From NCBI GenBank assembly GCA_964245755.1, contig CAXTNV010000149.1, forward strand, positions 1-7,785: 7,785 nt of DNA, in the 5' to 3' direction. The position numbers and the translations under genes were made by a program. Positions 1-5,585 of this stretch are shown here, in pieces. Source of the DNA: Lichenicoccus sp964245755. GTDB taxonomy: Bacteria; Pseudomonadota; Alphaproteobacteria; Acetobacterales; Acetobacteraceae. The notes under the pieces are model-generated. The model worked only from the letters and a program-made list of their open reading frames with translations, had not been told where the DNA came from and did no database searches. Each line of letters begins with the position of its first letter. The first letter of the stretch is position 1.

Positions 1-1422
1 GTCGGGCTGCCGGCTGCCGCCATGCCGCTCGGCATCGCCCGGCTGGCGCTGCGCCGCGGCGACGCCGGGGCGGACCGGCTGGCCGCCGCCCTGCAGGGCG
101 CCGCGGCGAGCGATGGCGGGATGCTGCTCGACCTCGCCCGCTGGCAGCGCAGGCACGAGCAGCTCGACGCGGCGCTGGCGCTGTGGCGCGGAGCGGCGCT
201 TGCCGCGGAGGGCGCTGCCGTGACGGCGCGCGCGCCCGCCTTCTGGAACGAGCGGGACGCGCTGGCGCGCGAGATGCTGGGCGCCGGGCGCGATGCCGAC
301 GCGCTGTTCCTGGCGACCGATACGCTGCAGACCGATCCTGCCGCGCGGTCGGGCACCGCCTTCCTCGCCGGCTGGATTCTGCTGCGCCGCCTGCATGCGG
401 CGCCGCGGGCTGTCCCCTGTTTCATGGACCTGACCGGCTCGCACGCCGTCATCACCGCAACCCGCGGTTTCTACTGGCTCGGTCGCGCCCTGTCCGAGGC
501 CGGCAGCAACGCGGCGGCGCGGTTGGCCTTTGCCCAGGCGGCCTCGCGGCCCACCAGCTTCTACGGCCAGGCGGCGATCCGGCTGCTGTACGCGGGCGAT
601 GACCGGGCGCTCTCCGATCGCCTGGCGGCACTGCACGACCCCGGCTGGACGCGCGAGCAGGCGATCCGCTTCGCCGGACTGGAACTGGCCCGCGCGGCGA
701 CGCTGCTGGTCGCCTGGAACGACCCCGCGGAGGCACGCGCCTTCCTGCTGCGCCTCGACCAGCTGGCCGGCACCGACCTCGAGCACGCCCTCGGCGCCAG
801 CTTCGCGGACCGGCTGCAGCTGCCCGACGTCGCGGTGGCGATCGCCCGCAGCGCCGGCCGCAGCGGGCTGGTGCTGGCGCAGAGCGGCTGGCCGGTGCCT
901 TACGCGCCGCCGGCCCAGCCCGCTCTGCCGCCGGGGCTGGCGCTGGCGATCATGCGCCAGGAAAGCAGCTTCGATCCGGCGGTGGTCAGCCCTGCCGGCG
1001 CATATGGTCTGATGCAGCTGATGCCGGCGACCGCGCGGACGCTGTCGTCCGGGCGGATCGACGTGGCGGCGCTGTCGGATCCCGCCACCAACATGACGCT
1101 GGGCACCAGCTACCTGGCGGCACTGCTCACGCGGTTCGGCGGCCGCCTCCCCTACGCCGTCGCCGCCTACAATGCCGGTCCCGGCCGGGTGCAGAAATGG
1201 CTGACGCGGAACGGCGATCCCGCCGGCTCGGGCGGGCGAGACGATGCGTCGGATGCCATGATCGACTGGATCGAGCTGATACCGTTCTCGGAGACGCGAA
1301 ACTACGTGCAGCGGGTGATGGAGAACCGGACGCTCTACCGGCTCCGCGCGTCCGGCGGAGCTGCCGACGCGGCAGGCGGCCGGCTCGCCTCGATGGCGAT
1401 GACGTCGCGAGCCAGGCCCTGA
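1..1422 (+). CDS. Soluble lytic murein transglycosylase (SLT family 1), 5' end outside window
   Basis: The product cleaves the MurNAc–GlcNAc bond of peptidoglycan and leaves 1,6-anhydro-MurNAc ends; it should act in the periplasm. The frame is open from base 1, so the ATG at 22 is probably internal and the signal peptide lies upstream. The first 300 or so residues are Ala/Leu/Arg-rich helices, like the superhelical U/L domains of Slt70-type enzymes. The catalytic domain lies at about 925–1350. It shows RQESSF with the catalytic Glu codon at 961–963, then GAYGLMQLMP (1000–1029) and AAYNAGPGRVQKW (about 1165–1203). A further conserved stretch, PFSETRNYVQRV, ends the domain, followed by a short tail without motifs. 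The frame stops with TGA at 1420–1422, and pgpA follows closely on the same strand. The family is certain; the exact Slt subtype is not. Confidence 0.93.
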   Translation, partial: VGLPAAAMPLGIARLALRRGDAGADRLAAALQGAAASDGGMLLDLARWQRRHEQLDAALALWRGAALAAEGAAVTARAPAFWNERDALAREMLGAGRDADALFLATDTLQTDPAARSGTAFLAGWILLRRLHAAPRAVPCFMDLTGSHAVITATRGFYWLGRALSEAGSNAAARLAFAQAASRPTSFYGQAAIRLLYAGDDRALSDRLAALHDPGWTREQAIRFAGLELARAATLLVAWNDPAEARAFLLRLDQLAGTDLEHALGASFADRLQLPDVAVAIARSAGRSGLVLAQSGWPVPYAPPAQPALPPGLALAIMRQESSFDPAVVSPAGAYGLMQLMPATARTLSSGRIDVAALSDPATNMTLGTSYLAALLTRFGGRLPYAVAAYNAGPGRVQKWLTRNGDPAGSGGRDDASDAMIDWIELIPFSETRNYVQRVMENRTLYRLRASGGAADAAGGRLASMAMTSRARP

Positions 1423-1469
1423 CCCGGATCGACACCCGGCCGACCGGGCGCGGGCGCTTGCGATTGCCC

Positions 1470-1955
1470 GTGCTGATCGCGAGCGGCCTCGGCAGCGGCT
1501 TCAGCCGGGTGGCACCCGGCACGGTGGGCTCGCTCGCGGCGCTGCTGCCCGGCATCCTGCTGAGCGCGCACCTCGCACTGCTGCTTCCCTGCATCGTCTG
1601 CGCGTGTGTTGCGGGCCTATGGGCCATCCCGCGCGCTTCGGGGGGCGCCGACCACGGCTGGGTGGTGATCGACGAGGTGGTCGGCCAGTGGATCACGCTG
1701 CTCGGCTTGCCCGCGCTGGAGCGGCCGTTGCGGCCCGGCGCCCCGGCATGGATCATCGACTGGTCGGGCGCGGCCTGGCTCGCCGCCGCGTTCCTGATGT
1801 TCCGGCTGCTCGACATCGTCAAGCCGGGCCCGATCGGTGTCCTCGACCGCCGCCACGACGCGTTCGGCGTGATGGCGGACGACGTCGCCGCGGGCCTGCT
1901 GGGCGCGTTGCTGCTCGGCGCGGCCCGCCTGGTGCTGCACTGGAACGCAACCTGA
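1470..1955 (+). CDS. pgpA: Phosphatidylglycerophosphatase A (start uncertain)
   Basis: This inner-membrane enzyme dephosphorylates phosphatidylglycerol phosphate to phosphatidylglycerol. Family motifs appear in order: GLGSGFSRVAPGTVGSLAAL near the N terminus, DEVVGQWITLLGLP in the middle, then FRLLDIVKPGPIGVLDRR and GVMADDVAAGLLGALL near the C terminus. Several hydrophobic segments separate them, as expected of a small integral membrane protein. GTG at 1470 gives 161 residues, close to the usual length of about 160. TTG codons at 1458 and 1464 are alternatives; none of the three has a convincing Shine-Dalgarno sequence. The frame is open back to an ATG at 1197, but that stretch overlaps the transglycosylase domain and encodes an Arg-rich shadow. 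SRVAPGT replaces the more usual SPxAPGT. The gene is probably co-transcribed with the gene upstream. Confidence 0.9.
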   Translation: MLIASGLGSGFSRVAPGTVGSLAALLPGILLSAHLALLLPCIVCACVAGLWAIPRASGGADHGWVVIDEVVGQWITLLGLPALERPLRPGAPAWIIDWSGAAWLAAAFLMFRLLDIVKPGPIGVLDRRHDAFGVMADDVAAGLLGALLLGAARLVLHWNAT

Positions 1956-2079
1956 CCCGCGGCCGGAACGCTCTCGCCTGATCGGAGTGACCGCGCTATG
2001 GGATCGTCAGACGCACGGTCGTGTCCAGGCCGCGCGTGCGGAAGGAGCTCTCGTGCAACACCGCGCAGGCAGCTACGAC

Positions 2080-2083
2080 GGAG
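2080..2083 (+). promoter_or_regulatory. Shine-Dalgarno sequence deciding the pncC start
   Basis: GGAG lies 6 nt before the ATG at 2090. It supports that start over an in-frame GTG at 2021, whose extra 23 residues have no match to the family. Confidence 0.6.
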
Positions 2084-2089
2084 CCGGGG

Positions 2090-2578
2090 ATGCTGGATGA
2101 GGCGACCCTCACGCAGGCCGCCCATACCCTGGAGCTGCTGCGCAGCGCGCGGCTGACCGTGGCCACCGCGGAAAGCTGCACCGGCGGCCTGATCGCAGCC
2201 AGCCTGACCCACCATGCCGGCAGCTCGGACGTGGTGCTGGGAGGGTTCGTCACCTACTCCAACGAGATGAAGCACCGCCTGCTCGGGGTCGAGACAGCGC
2301 TGATCGACCGGGCCGGCGCGGTCAGCGAGGAAGTGGCCGCGGCGATGGCGGATGGCGCGTTGCGCCGTGGCATGGCCGGCGGCGCGGTGTCGGTCACGGG
2401 CATCGCGGGCCCCGGCGGCGGCACTGCGGAAAAGCCGGTTGGCTTGGTCTGGTTCGCCCTGGCGCGGTTCGGAGCTCCGGTGCGGACCAGCCGCCACGTC
2501 TTCGCCGGCACGCGGGCGGAGGTGAGACGTCAGGCGGTCGAGGTGGCGCTGACGCTGTTGAGGTCGCTCGCCGGCTGA
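2090..2578 (+). CDS. pncC: CinA-family nicotinamide-nucleotide amidohydrolase (stand-alone C-terminal CinA domain)
   Basis: The product is predicted to convert nicotinamide mononucleotide to nicotinate mononucleotide plus ammonia, a cytoplasmic step in pyridine nucleotide recycling. It has 162 residues, the usual length of the single-domain form; the N-terminal CinA (MoaB-like) domain is absent. Visible motifs are TAESCTGGLIAASLT (nucleophile Ser29), VTYSNEMKHRLLGV (Lys61) and SVTGIAGPGGGTAEKPVGLVW. The 32-residue Ser–Lys spacing matches the Ser/Lys dyad known for this family. It lies 134 bp after pgpA on the same strand; I see no convincing promoter in that gap, so read-through is possible. 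It converges on a minus-strand gene, with a hairpin at the junction. In other alphaproteobacteria CinA genes often sit near the COQ10-like gene and lipA (recalled, not checked). The function is inferred from family membership. Confidence 0.92.
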   Translation: MLDEATLTQAAHTLELLRSARLTVATAESCTGGLIAASLTHHAGSSDVVLGGFVTYSNEMKHRLLGVETALIDRAGAVSEEVAAAMADGALRRGMAGGAVSVTGIAGPGGGTAEKPVGLVWFALARFGAPVRTSRHVFAGTRAEVRRQAVEVALTLLRSLAG

Positions 2579-2615
2579 GGGGCCAGGCGATGCATCATGC
2601 GTCGCCGGGCCTCTT
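2577..2615 (+). terminator. Imperfect hairpin at the end of pncC, possible terminator
   Basis: GGCGATGC (2586–2593) pairs with GCGTCGCC (2599–2606) around the loop ATCAT, with one G·U pair. The stem continues after one mismatch through GGCC (2581–2584) with GGCC (2608–2611), then GAGG (2577–2580) with TCTT (2612–2615). This gives about 16 pairs starting within the stop codon region. There is no clean U tract, so it may be a terminator without one, or an RNA-stabilising 3' stem. Confidence 0.45.
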
Positions 2616-2661
2616 GCATAGGTGAGCCTCATACATAGGTGGGCGTCATGCGTCGCTGGGC
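2595..2661. repeat. Short direct-repeat cluster between convergent genes
   Basis: Two families of repeat overlap here. TCATGCGTCGCCGGGC (2595–2610) recurs as TCATGCGTCGCTGGGC (2646–2661), a 15/16 match 51 bp apart. Between them lie two 17-bp units in tandem, 2617–2633 and 2634–2650, both beginning CATAGGTG and matching at 14 of 17 positions. The second 16-mer is the stop codon and last codons of the EF-hand gene. Read on the minus strand, the first copy also spells a short K-x-P-x-D-A-stop. Confidence 0.75.
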
Positions 2662-3005
2662 GCCTTGTGGCCGTGCCGCTGGCCGAGGTTGTAGACGTGG
2701 ATCTGGTCGACGGTGACGAAGCCGGCGTGGGCGGCGTCGATCTCGTCGAAGTGCCGCGCGATCCGCGCCCAGCCGGCGCGGGCGGCCTGGTCGATGGTCA
2801 GCTTGCCGTCGTGGCTGGTGTTCGCCGCCACGAAGTGCTCGGCGAGGCTCGCGTAGTGGCGGTGCGGCTGTTCGGGGCTCGGCGCGAGCTGCATCTCCAC
2901 CGGCATCGCGCGCGCCGCATGACCGGGACCGGATGCGACGGAGGCAACCAGGGTGAGCATCACGGTGACGGCAGTGGCCGCTCCAGCATTCCAGATCAGG
3001 CGCAT
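2646..3005 (-). CDS. Small secreted EF-hand-like protein, function unknown
   Basis: The product has 119 residues. Residues 1–30 form a likely Sec signal peptide (MRLIWN, then an Ala/Val/Leu core, with cleavage near GHA or ARA), so the mature protein should be periplasmic or exported. An EF-hand pair covers about 50–105. Loop 1 (Asn62–Gln73, NTSHDGKLTIDQ) keeps Asn1, Ser3, Asp5 and Gly6 but has Gln at position 12. Loop 2 (Asp90–Gln101, DAAHAGFVTVDQ) has Ala at positions 3 and 5, so it probably binds calcium poorly. The tail is His-rich (GQRHGHKAP). ATG at 3005 is chosen because GAGGGAAG precedes it and the signal peptide begins there; an upstream in-frame extension to 3101 looks non-coding. 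The gene converges on pncC. Calcium sensing or buffering is only a guess from the fold. Confidence 0.75.
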   Translation of the reverse strand: MRLIWNAGAATAVTVMLTLVASVASGPGHAARAMPVEMQLAPSPEQPHRHYASLAEHFVAANTSHDGKLTIDQAARAGWARIARHFDEIDAAHAGFVTVDQIHVYNLGQRHGHKAPSDA

Positions 3006-3012
3006 CGAACTT

Positions 3013-3032
3013 CCCTCGTATACGCGCGAGGG
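3013..3032 (-). promoter_or_regulatory. Hairpin covering the ribosome binding site of the EF-hand gene
   Basis: In the mRNA sense, CCCTCG (3032–3027) can pair with CGAGGG (3018–3013) across an 8-nt loop, giving a 6-bp stem with five G:C pairs. The 3' arm is the core of the Shine-Dalgarno sequence, 7 nt before the ATG at 3005. The pairing is seen in the sequence; a regulatory role is inference. Confidence 0.4.
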
Positions 3033-3148
3033 TCCGAACCGGATCACCCCACGAACATGAACACCCGAGGCACGCTGCCCCGGATGTCCATATAAGAACA
3101 CGAGTTCGTTACCGGGCTGTGAATCCCCCCGGCCAGGAAGAGGATAAA

Positions 3149-3595
3149 TTACTGACCGGAGGGAGGCGTCGTCGTTCCCCCTGCCGGAGGTGCTGTACCA
3201 GCGGCCGGAGGGGTTGCCGGGGTCGCGGAGGGCACGTTCGGGGCGGTAGTGCCCATGGCGCCGGAGGAAGGCGCCGACATTCCCGTCCCCGGAGCAGTCG
3301 TCGGCGCGCTGCCCGAGGGGGGCGCCATGGCGTTGCCAGGAGGCGCGCTCATTGCGCCCGAGGAAGACGCCGGGGTGGCGCTCGCCGGTGTGACGCCTGC
3401 CTTGGCGTTCTGCAGGCTCTGCTCGTTCAGCTTCGCCGTCTCCGCGTCGCCGGACCGCGCACCCTTCTTCATCATGCCGTGCTTGCCATGCATCCTATGG
3501 TGGTGATGCACGGTGGCGTCATCGGTGGCGGCCAAAGCCGGAACCGCGAAGCTCATCGCCGCTACGCAGATCGCCGCTTTCAGTGTTGATTTCAT
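3149..3595 (-). CDS. Secreted His-cluster protein with low-complexity Pro/Ala/Ser/Thr tail, unknown function
   Basis: I do not recognise this 148-residue protein. Residues 1–22 are a clear signal peptide (MKSTLKAAICVAAMSFAVPALA, cleaved after ALA). A basic metal-binding-like patch follows at 30–44 (HHHHRMHGKHGMMKK). Residues 49–67 (GDAETAKLNEQSLQNAKAG) look like a short ordered helix. From about 70 to the end the chain is nearly all Pro, Ala, Ser, Thr, Gly and Met, with near-repeats such as SGAMSAPPGNAM (79–90) and GMSAPSSGAMG (105–115); this part should be disordered. The start at 3595 has AAGGAAG at good spacing and opens the signal peptide, while the frame upstream to 3775 looks non-coding. 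An EcfG-type promoter lies about 100 bp upstream, suggesting stress induction. A periplasmic or cell-surface role is likely; metal binding is a guess. Confidence 0.72.
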   Translation of the reverse strand: MKSTLKAAICVAAMSFAVPALAATDDATVHHHHRMHGKHGMMKKGARSGDAETAKLNEQSLQNAKAGVTPASATPASSSGAMSAPPGNAMAPPSGSAPTTAPGTGMSAPSSGAMGTTAPNVPSATPATPPAAGTAPPAGGTTTPPSGQ

Positions 3596-3623
3596 TTGAT
3601 CTTCCTTCTCTGCCTGTTGGCCA

Positions 3624-3654
3624 GAACAGGGTTGGCTGAAACTGGAACAGGTTG
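3624..3654. repeat. Paired GAACAGG(G)TTG direct repeats in the leader of the His-cluster gene
   Basis: GAACAGGGTTG (from 3624) and GAACAGGTTG (3645–3654) start exactly 21 bp apart, two helical turns. They lie between the candidate promoter and the start codon at 3595. The 5' part of the first copy also forms an inverted repeat, CTGTT (3614–3618) with AACAG (3625–3629). They could be protein-binding half-sites or RNA elements, or chance. Confidence 0.3.
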
Positions 3655-3691
3655 CAATCCCGGACGAACCGCTGTAGCCGCGCGTCGAACC

Positions 3692-3716
3692 AACGAGGAA
3701 AAGGCGTGGCGGTTCC
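3692..3716 (-). promoter_or_regulatory. Candidate EcfG (general stress response sigma factor) promoter
   Basis: On the minus strand GGAAC (3716–3712) is followed, after exactly 16 nt, by CGTT (3695–3692). This matches the alphaproteobacterial EcfG/RpoE2/SigT consensus GGAAC-N16/17-CGTT with no mismatch. It points toward the His-cluster secreted protein and ends 97 nt before its ATG, leaving a leader of about 85–90 nt. By base counts alone such a match is expected about 0.1 times in the whole window. Confidence 0.6.
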
Positions 3717-3832
3717 GCAACGATGGCAGGAATCGTGCTGCCGGAACGGAACCATGCTTCCCGTGCCGCGGCCACTACGCCCTGAAGGCCGACGATCCGC
3801 CTGGAAAAAGCGACGCGGGCCGAATTCCAGAT

Positions 3833-3850
3833 GCTCGTCAGGCTCGTCAG
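3833..3850. repeat. 9-bp tandem duplication just beyond the ratA stop
   Basis: GCTCGTCAG occurs twice in tandem (3833–3841, 3842–3850), followed by a decayed third unit GCTCTGCGG. It lies 20 bp past the stop codon of the COQ10/RatA gene. I see no function for it and no clear intrinsic terminator nearby. Confidence 0.5.
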
Positions 3851-3869
3851 GCTCTGCGGTCGGCCGGCC

Positions 3870-4331
3870 CTAGGCGCTTGCCGGCGCCATCGTCGTCGCC
3901 GGCGGCCCGTACACCTGCCGCGCGCGCTTGAGGAACGCGCCGACCATCAGGTGGACCGCCTTGTCGAACACCGCGCCGATCGCCCCCTGCAGCAGCCGCG
4001 AGCGGAACTCGAACTCGACGAAGAAGTCCACCAGGCAGCCGTCCGGGTGCTGCGTGAACGTCCACTTGTTGTTCAGGTAGCGGAACGGGCCCTTCTCGTA
4101 ACGGACATGCGCGTAGTTCGGACGGTCGAGCTCGACCCGGCTGGTGAAGCTCTCCCGGAACGGTCCGAAGCCGATCGTCAGGTCGGCGAGCAGCTCGGTC
4201 TGGTTATGGCTGCGCACCCGCGCGCCCACGCACCAGGGCAGGAACTCGGGATAGCGGTCGACGTCGGCGACCAGGTCGAAGAGCTGCTCCGGCGTGTAGT
4301 TGATCAGCCGACGCTCCGCATGGGTCGGCAT
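3870..4331 (-). CDS. COQ10 / RatA-family START-domain protein (ubiquinone-binding)
   Basis: The product has 153 residues with a single polyketide-cyclase/START-like domain spanning almost the whole chain. Telling stretches are the N-terminal HAERRLINYTPEQLFDLVADVDRYPEFLPWCVGARV, LTIGFGPFRESFTSRVELDRP in the middle, and VDFFVEFEFRSRLLQGAIGAVFD near the end. A short, less conserved tail (YGPPATTMAPASA) follows. Mitochondrial Coq10 and bacterial homologues bind ubiquinone and support its delivery to the respiratory chain. E. coli RatA was described as an inhibitor of ribosomal subunit joining, so automated labels often say 'toxin'. No antitoxin partner (RatB-like) is present here, and the operon with pyruvate dehydrogenase and lipA favours the quinone role. 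The ATG shares one base with the lipA stop (TGATG at 4333–4329), implying translational coupling. The gene ends with TAG. Confidence 0.88.
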   Translation of the reverse strand: MPTHAERRLINYTPEQLFDLVADVDRYPEFLPWCVGARVRSHNQTELLADLTIGFGPFRESFTSRVELDRPNYAHVRYEKGPFRYLNNKWTFTQHPDGCLVDFFVEFEFRSRLLQGAIGAVFDKAVHLMVGAFLKRARQVYGPPATTMAPASA

Positions 4332-5290
4332 CAGGCGGACACCAGCAGACGCTTCTGGCGCGTCGCGACCATGGCTGCGAAGTCGGAGTCGGCGTGGTAC
4401 GAGGACCGCGTCAGCGGCGTGGCGCTTACCTGCAGGAAGCCCTTGGCACGCGCCATCGCGGCGTAGTCGGCGAACTCCTCCGGGGTGACGAAGCGATCCA
4501 CCGCCGCGTGCTTCACGCTGGGCTGCAGGTACTGGCCGAGGGTGAGGAAATCGACGTCGGCCACGCGCAGATCGTCCATCACCTGCAGGATCTCGAGGCG
4601 TTGCTCGCCCAGTCCGACCATCAGTCCCGACTTGGTGAAGATGCCCGGATCGTGCTGCTTGACCTGGTCGAGCAGCCGCAGCGACTGGAAGTAGCGCGCC
4701 CCCGGCCGGATCGTCGGGTACAGCCGCGGCACGGTCTCCAGGTTGTGGTTGAACACGTCCGGGCGCGCGTCGACTACGATCTCCAGAGCCGCCGGCTTGC
4801 GCAGGAAGTCCGGGGTCAGGATCTCGATCGTGGTGCCGGGCGCCTGCTCGCGGATCGCGCGGATCACCCGGGCGAAGTGGTCGGCACCGCCATCCGCGAG
4901 ATCGTCCCGGTCCACCGAGGTGATCACGACGTGGCGCAGCCCAAGCGTCGCCACCGCGTGCGCAACCCGCGCCGGCTCTCCGCCATCCAGGGCGTCCGGC
5001 TGACCGGTGCGCACGTTGCAGAATGAGCAGGCGCGAGTGCAGGTCTCGCCCATGATCATCATCGTCGCGTGCTTCTGCGACCAGCATTCGCCGATGTTCG
5101 GGCAGGCGGCCTCCTCGCAGACGGTGACCAGCCCGTGCTCGCGCATCAGCGCGCGGGTCTGCTGGTAGCCGAGCCCGGTGGGCGCGCGCACGCGGATCCA
5201 GTCCGGCTTGCGCTGGATCGGGTTGTCGGGCCGGTGCGCCTTCTCGGGATGGCGCATGGCACGATGATCGATCAGCAGCCGGGTGGACAT
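4331..5290 (-). CDS. lipA: Lipoyl synthase
   Basis: LipA is a cytoplasmic radical-SAM enzyme. It inserts two sulfur atoms into the octanoyl group on E2 and related lipoyl domains, completing the lipoyl cofactor. With ATG at 5290 the protein has 319 residues, normal for the family. The auxiliary 4Fe-4S cluster motif CX4CX5C is Cys58, Cys63 and Cys69 (CEEAACPNIGEC). The radical-SAM motif CX3CX2C is Cys84, Cys88 and Cys91 (CTRACSFC). Both are intact, as is the C-terminal RSSYHA motif at about 295, whose serine ligates the auxiliary cluster in known structures. A TTG at 5332 would add 14 residues of little merit; ATG at 5290 has AAGG upstream, though at long spacing. Its place right after E3 of the complex that needs lipoate fits a supply role. 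The stop overlaps the next gene by one base. Confidence 0.97.
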   Translation of the reverse strand: MSTRLLIDHRAMRHPEKAHRPDNPIQRKPDWIRVRAPTGLGYQQTRALMREHGLVTVCEEAACPNIGECWSQKHATMMIMGETCTRACSFCNVRTGQPDALDGGEPARVAHAVATLGLRHVVITSVDRDDLADGGADHFARVIRAIREQAPGTTIEILTPDFLRKPAALEIVVDARPDVFNHNLETVPRLYPTIRPGARYFQSLRLLDQVKQHDPGIFTKSGLMVGLGEQRLEILQVMDDLRVADVDFLTLGQYLQPSVKHAAVDRFVTPEEFADYAAMARAKGFLQVSATPLTRSSYHADSDFAAMVATRQKRLLVSA

Positions 5291-5331
5291 GCGGGGAACC
5301 TTGGCGTCATGGGTGACAGATGGACCCGGCA

Positions 5332-5414
5332 AGGCGGACCGGCAAGGCTACGGCCCCAGTCGAGGCGGCCAGTCCAGGCGGCCGGTCAAGGCGGACAGTC
5401 GAGGCGCGCCGTCT
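5332..5414. repeat. Degenerate 13-bp tandem repeats between lpdA and lipA
   Basis: Units beginning AGGCGG occur at 5332–5344, 5363–5375 (AGGCGGCCAGTCC), 5376–5388 (AGGCGGCCGGTCA) and 5389–5401 (AGGCGGACAGTCG). A weaker unit follows at 5402–5414. An 18-bp diverged stretch (5345–5362) interrupts the row. It lies in the short space after the lpdA stop, so in the mRNA it sits ahead of lipA. Part of it is duplicated on the far side of the 100-N gap. Confidence 0.7.
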
Positions 5415-5430
5415 CAATAGTGGATCACCT
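5376..5430. repeat. Left copy of a perfect 55-bp duplication flanking an assembly gap
   Basis: This stretch is identical base for base to 5531–5585. It includes the last 17 bases of the lpdA coding strand (5414–5430, ending at the Ns). It is best explained as the end of one contig overlapping the start of the next, so only one copy should exist in the genome. Confidence 0.9.
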
Positions 5431-5530
5431 NNNNNNNNNNNNNNNNNNNNNNNNNNNNNNNNNNNNNNNNNNNNNNNNNNNNNNNNNNNNNNNNNNNNNN
5501 NNNNNNNNNNNNNNNNNNNNNNNNNNNNNN
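5431..5530. other. Assembly gap of exactly 100 Ns
   Basis: One hundred Ns is a conventional scaffold gap of unknown size. The identical 55-bp flanks suggest that the true gap size is negative, that is, the contigs overlap. No gene content should be assumed inside. Confidence 0.97.
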
Positions 5531-5585
5531 AGGCGGCCGGTCAAGGCGGACAGTCGAGGCGCGCCGTCTCAATAGTGGATCACCT
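5531..5585. repeat. Right copy of the 55-bp duplication flanking the gap
   Basis: This copy is identical to 5376–5430. It contains the genuine lpdA stop codon (5569–5571 on the minus strand) as well as two of the 13-bp units. Confidence 0.9.

Noticed and set aside
2021..2089. N-terminal extension of pncC from the GTG at 2021
   Set aside because: The 23 extra residues do not resemble CinA proteins, and the ATG at 2090 has a well-placed GGAG.
1127..2632. Minus-strand frame of 501 codons opposite the transglycosylase, pgpA and pncC genes
   Set aside because: It is an Arg/Pro/Ser-rich shadow with no motif, while the + strand genes carry clear family signatures.
3090..3095. Possible -10 box (TTATAT on the minus strand) for the EF-hand gene
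   Set aside because: No acceptable -35 element lies 16–18 bp upstream, so it cannot be supported as a promoter.
3596..3931. Plus-strand frame beginning MIFLLCLLARTGLAE, resembling a signal peptide
   Set aside because: It starts at a TTG without a ribosome site, overlaps the leader and promoter of the divergent gene, runs antisense into the ratA 3' end and has no recognisable domain.
3870..4331. RatA toxin of a toxin–antitoxin module
   Set aside because: No RatB-like partner adjoins it, and its neighbours and operon place it with the COQ10 quinone-binding branch of the family.
5332..5414. CRISPR-like array
   Set aside because: The 13-bp units are directly adjacent with no spacers and are too short and degenerate for CRISPR repeats.
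5376..5585. Target-site duplication of a mobile element hidden in the Ns
   Set aside because: Fifty-five bases is far too long for a target-site duplication, no element ends are visible, and the 100-N filler is conventional.
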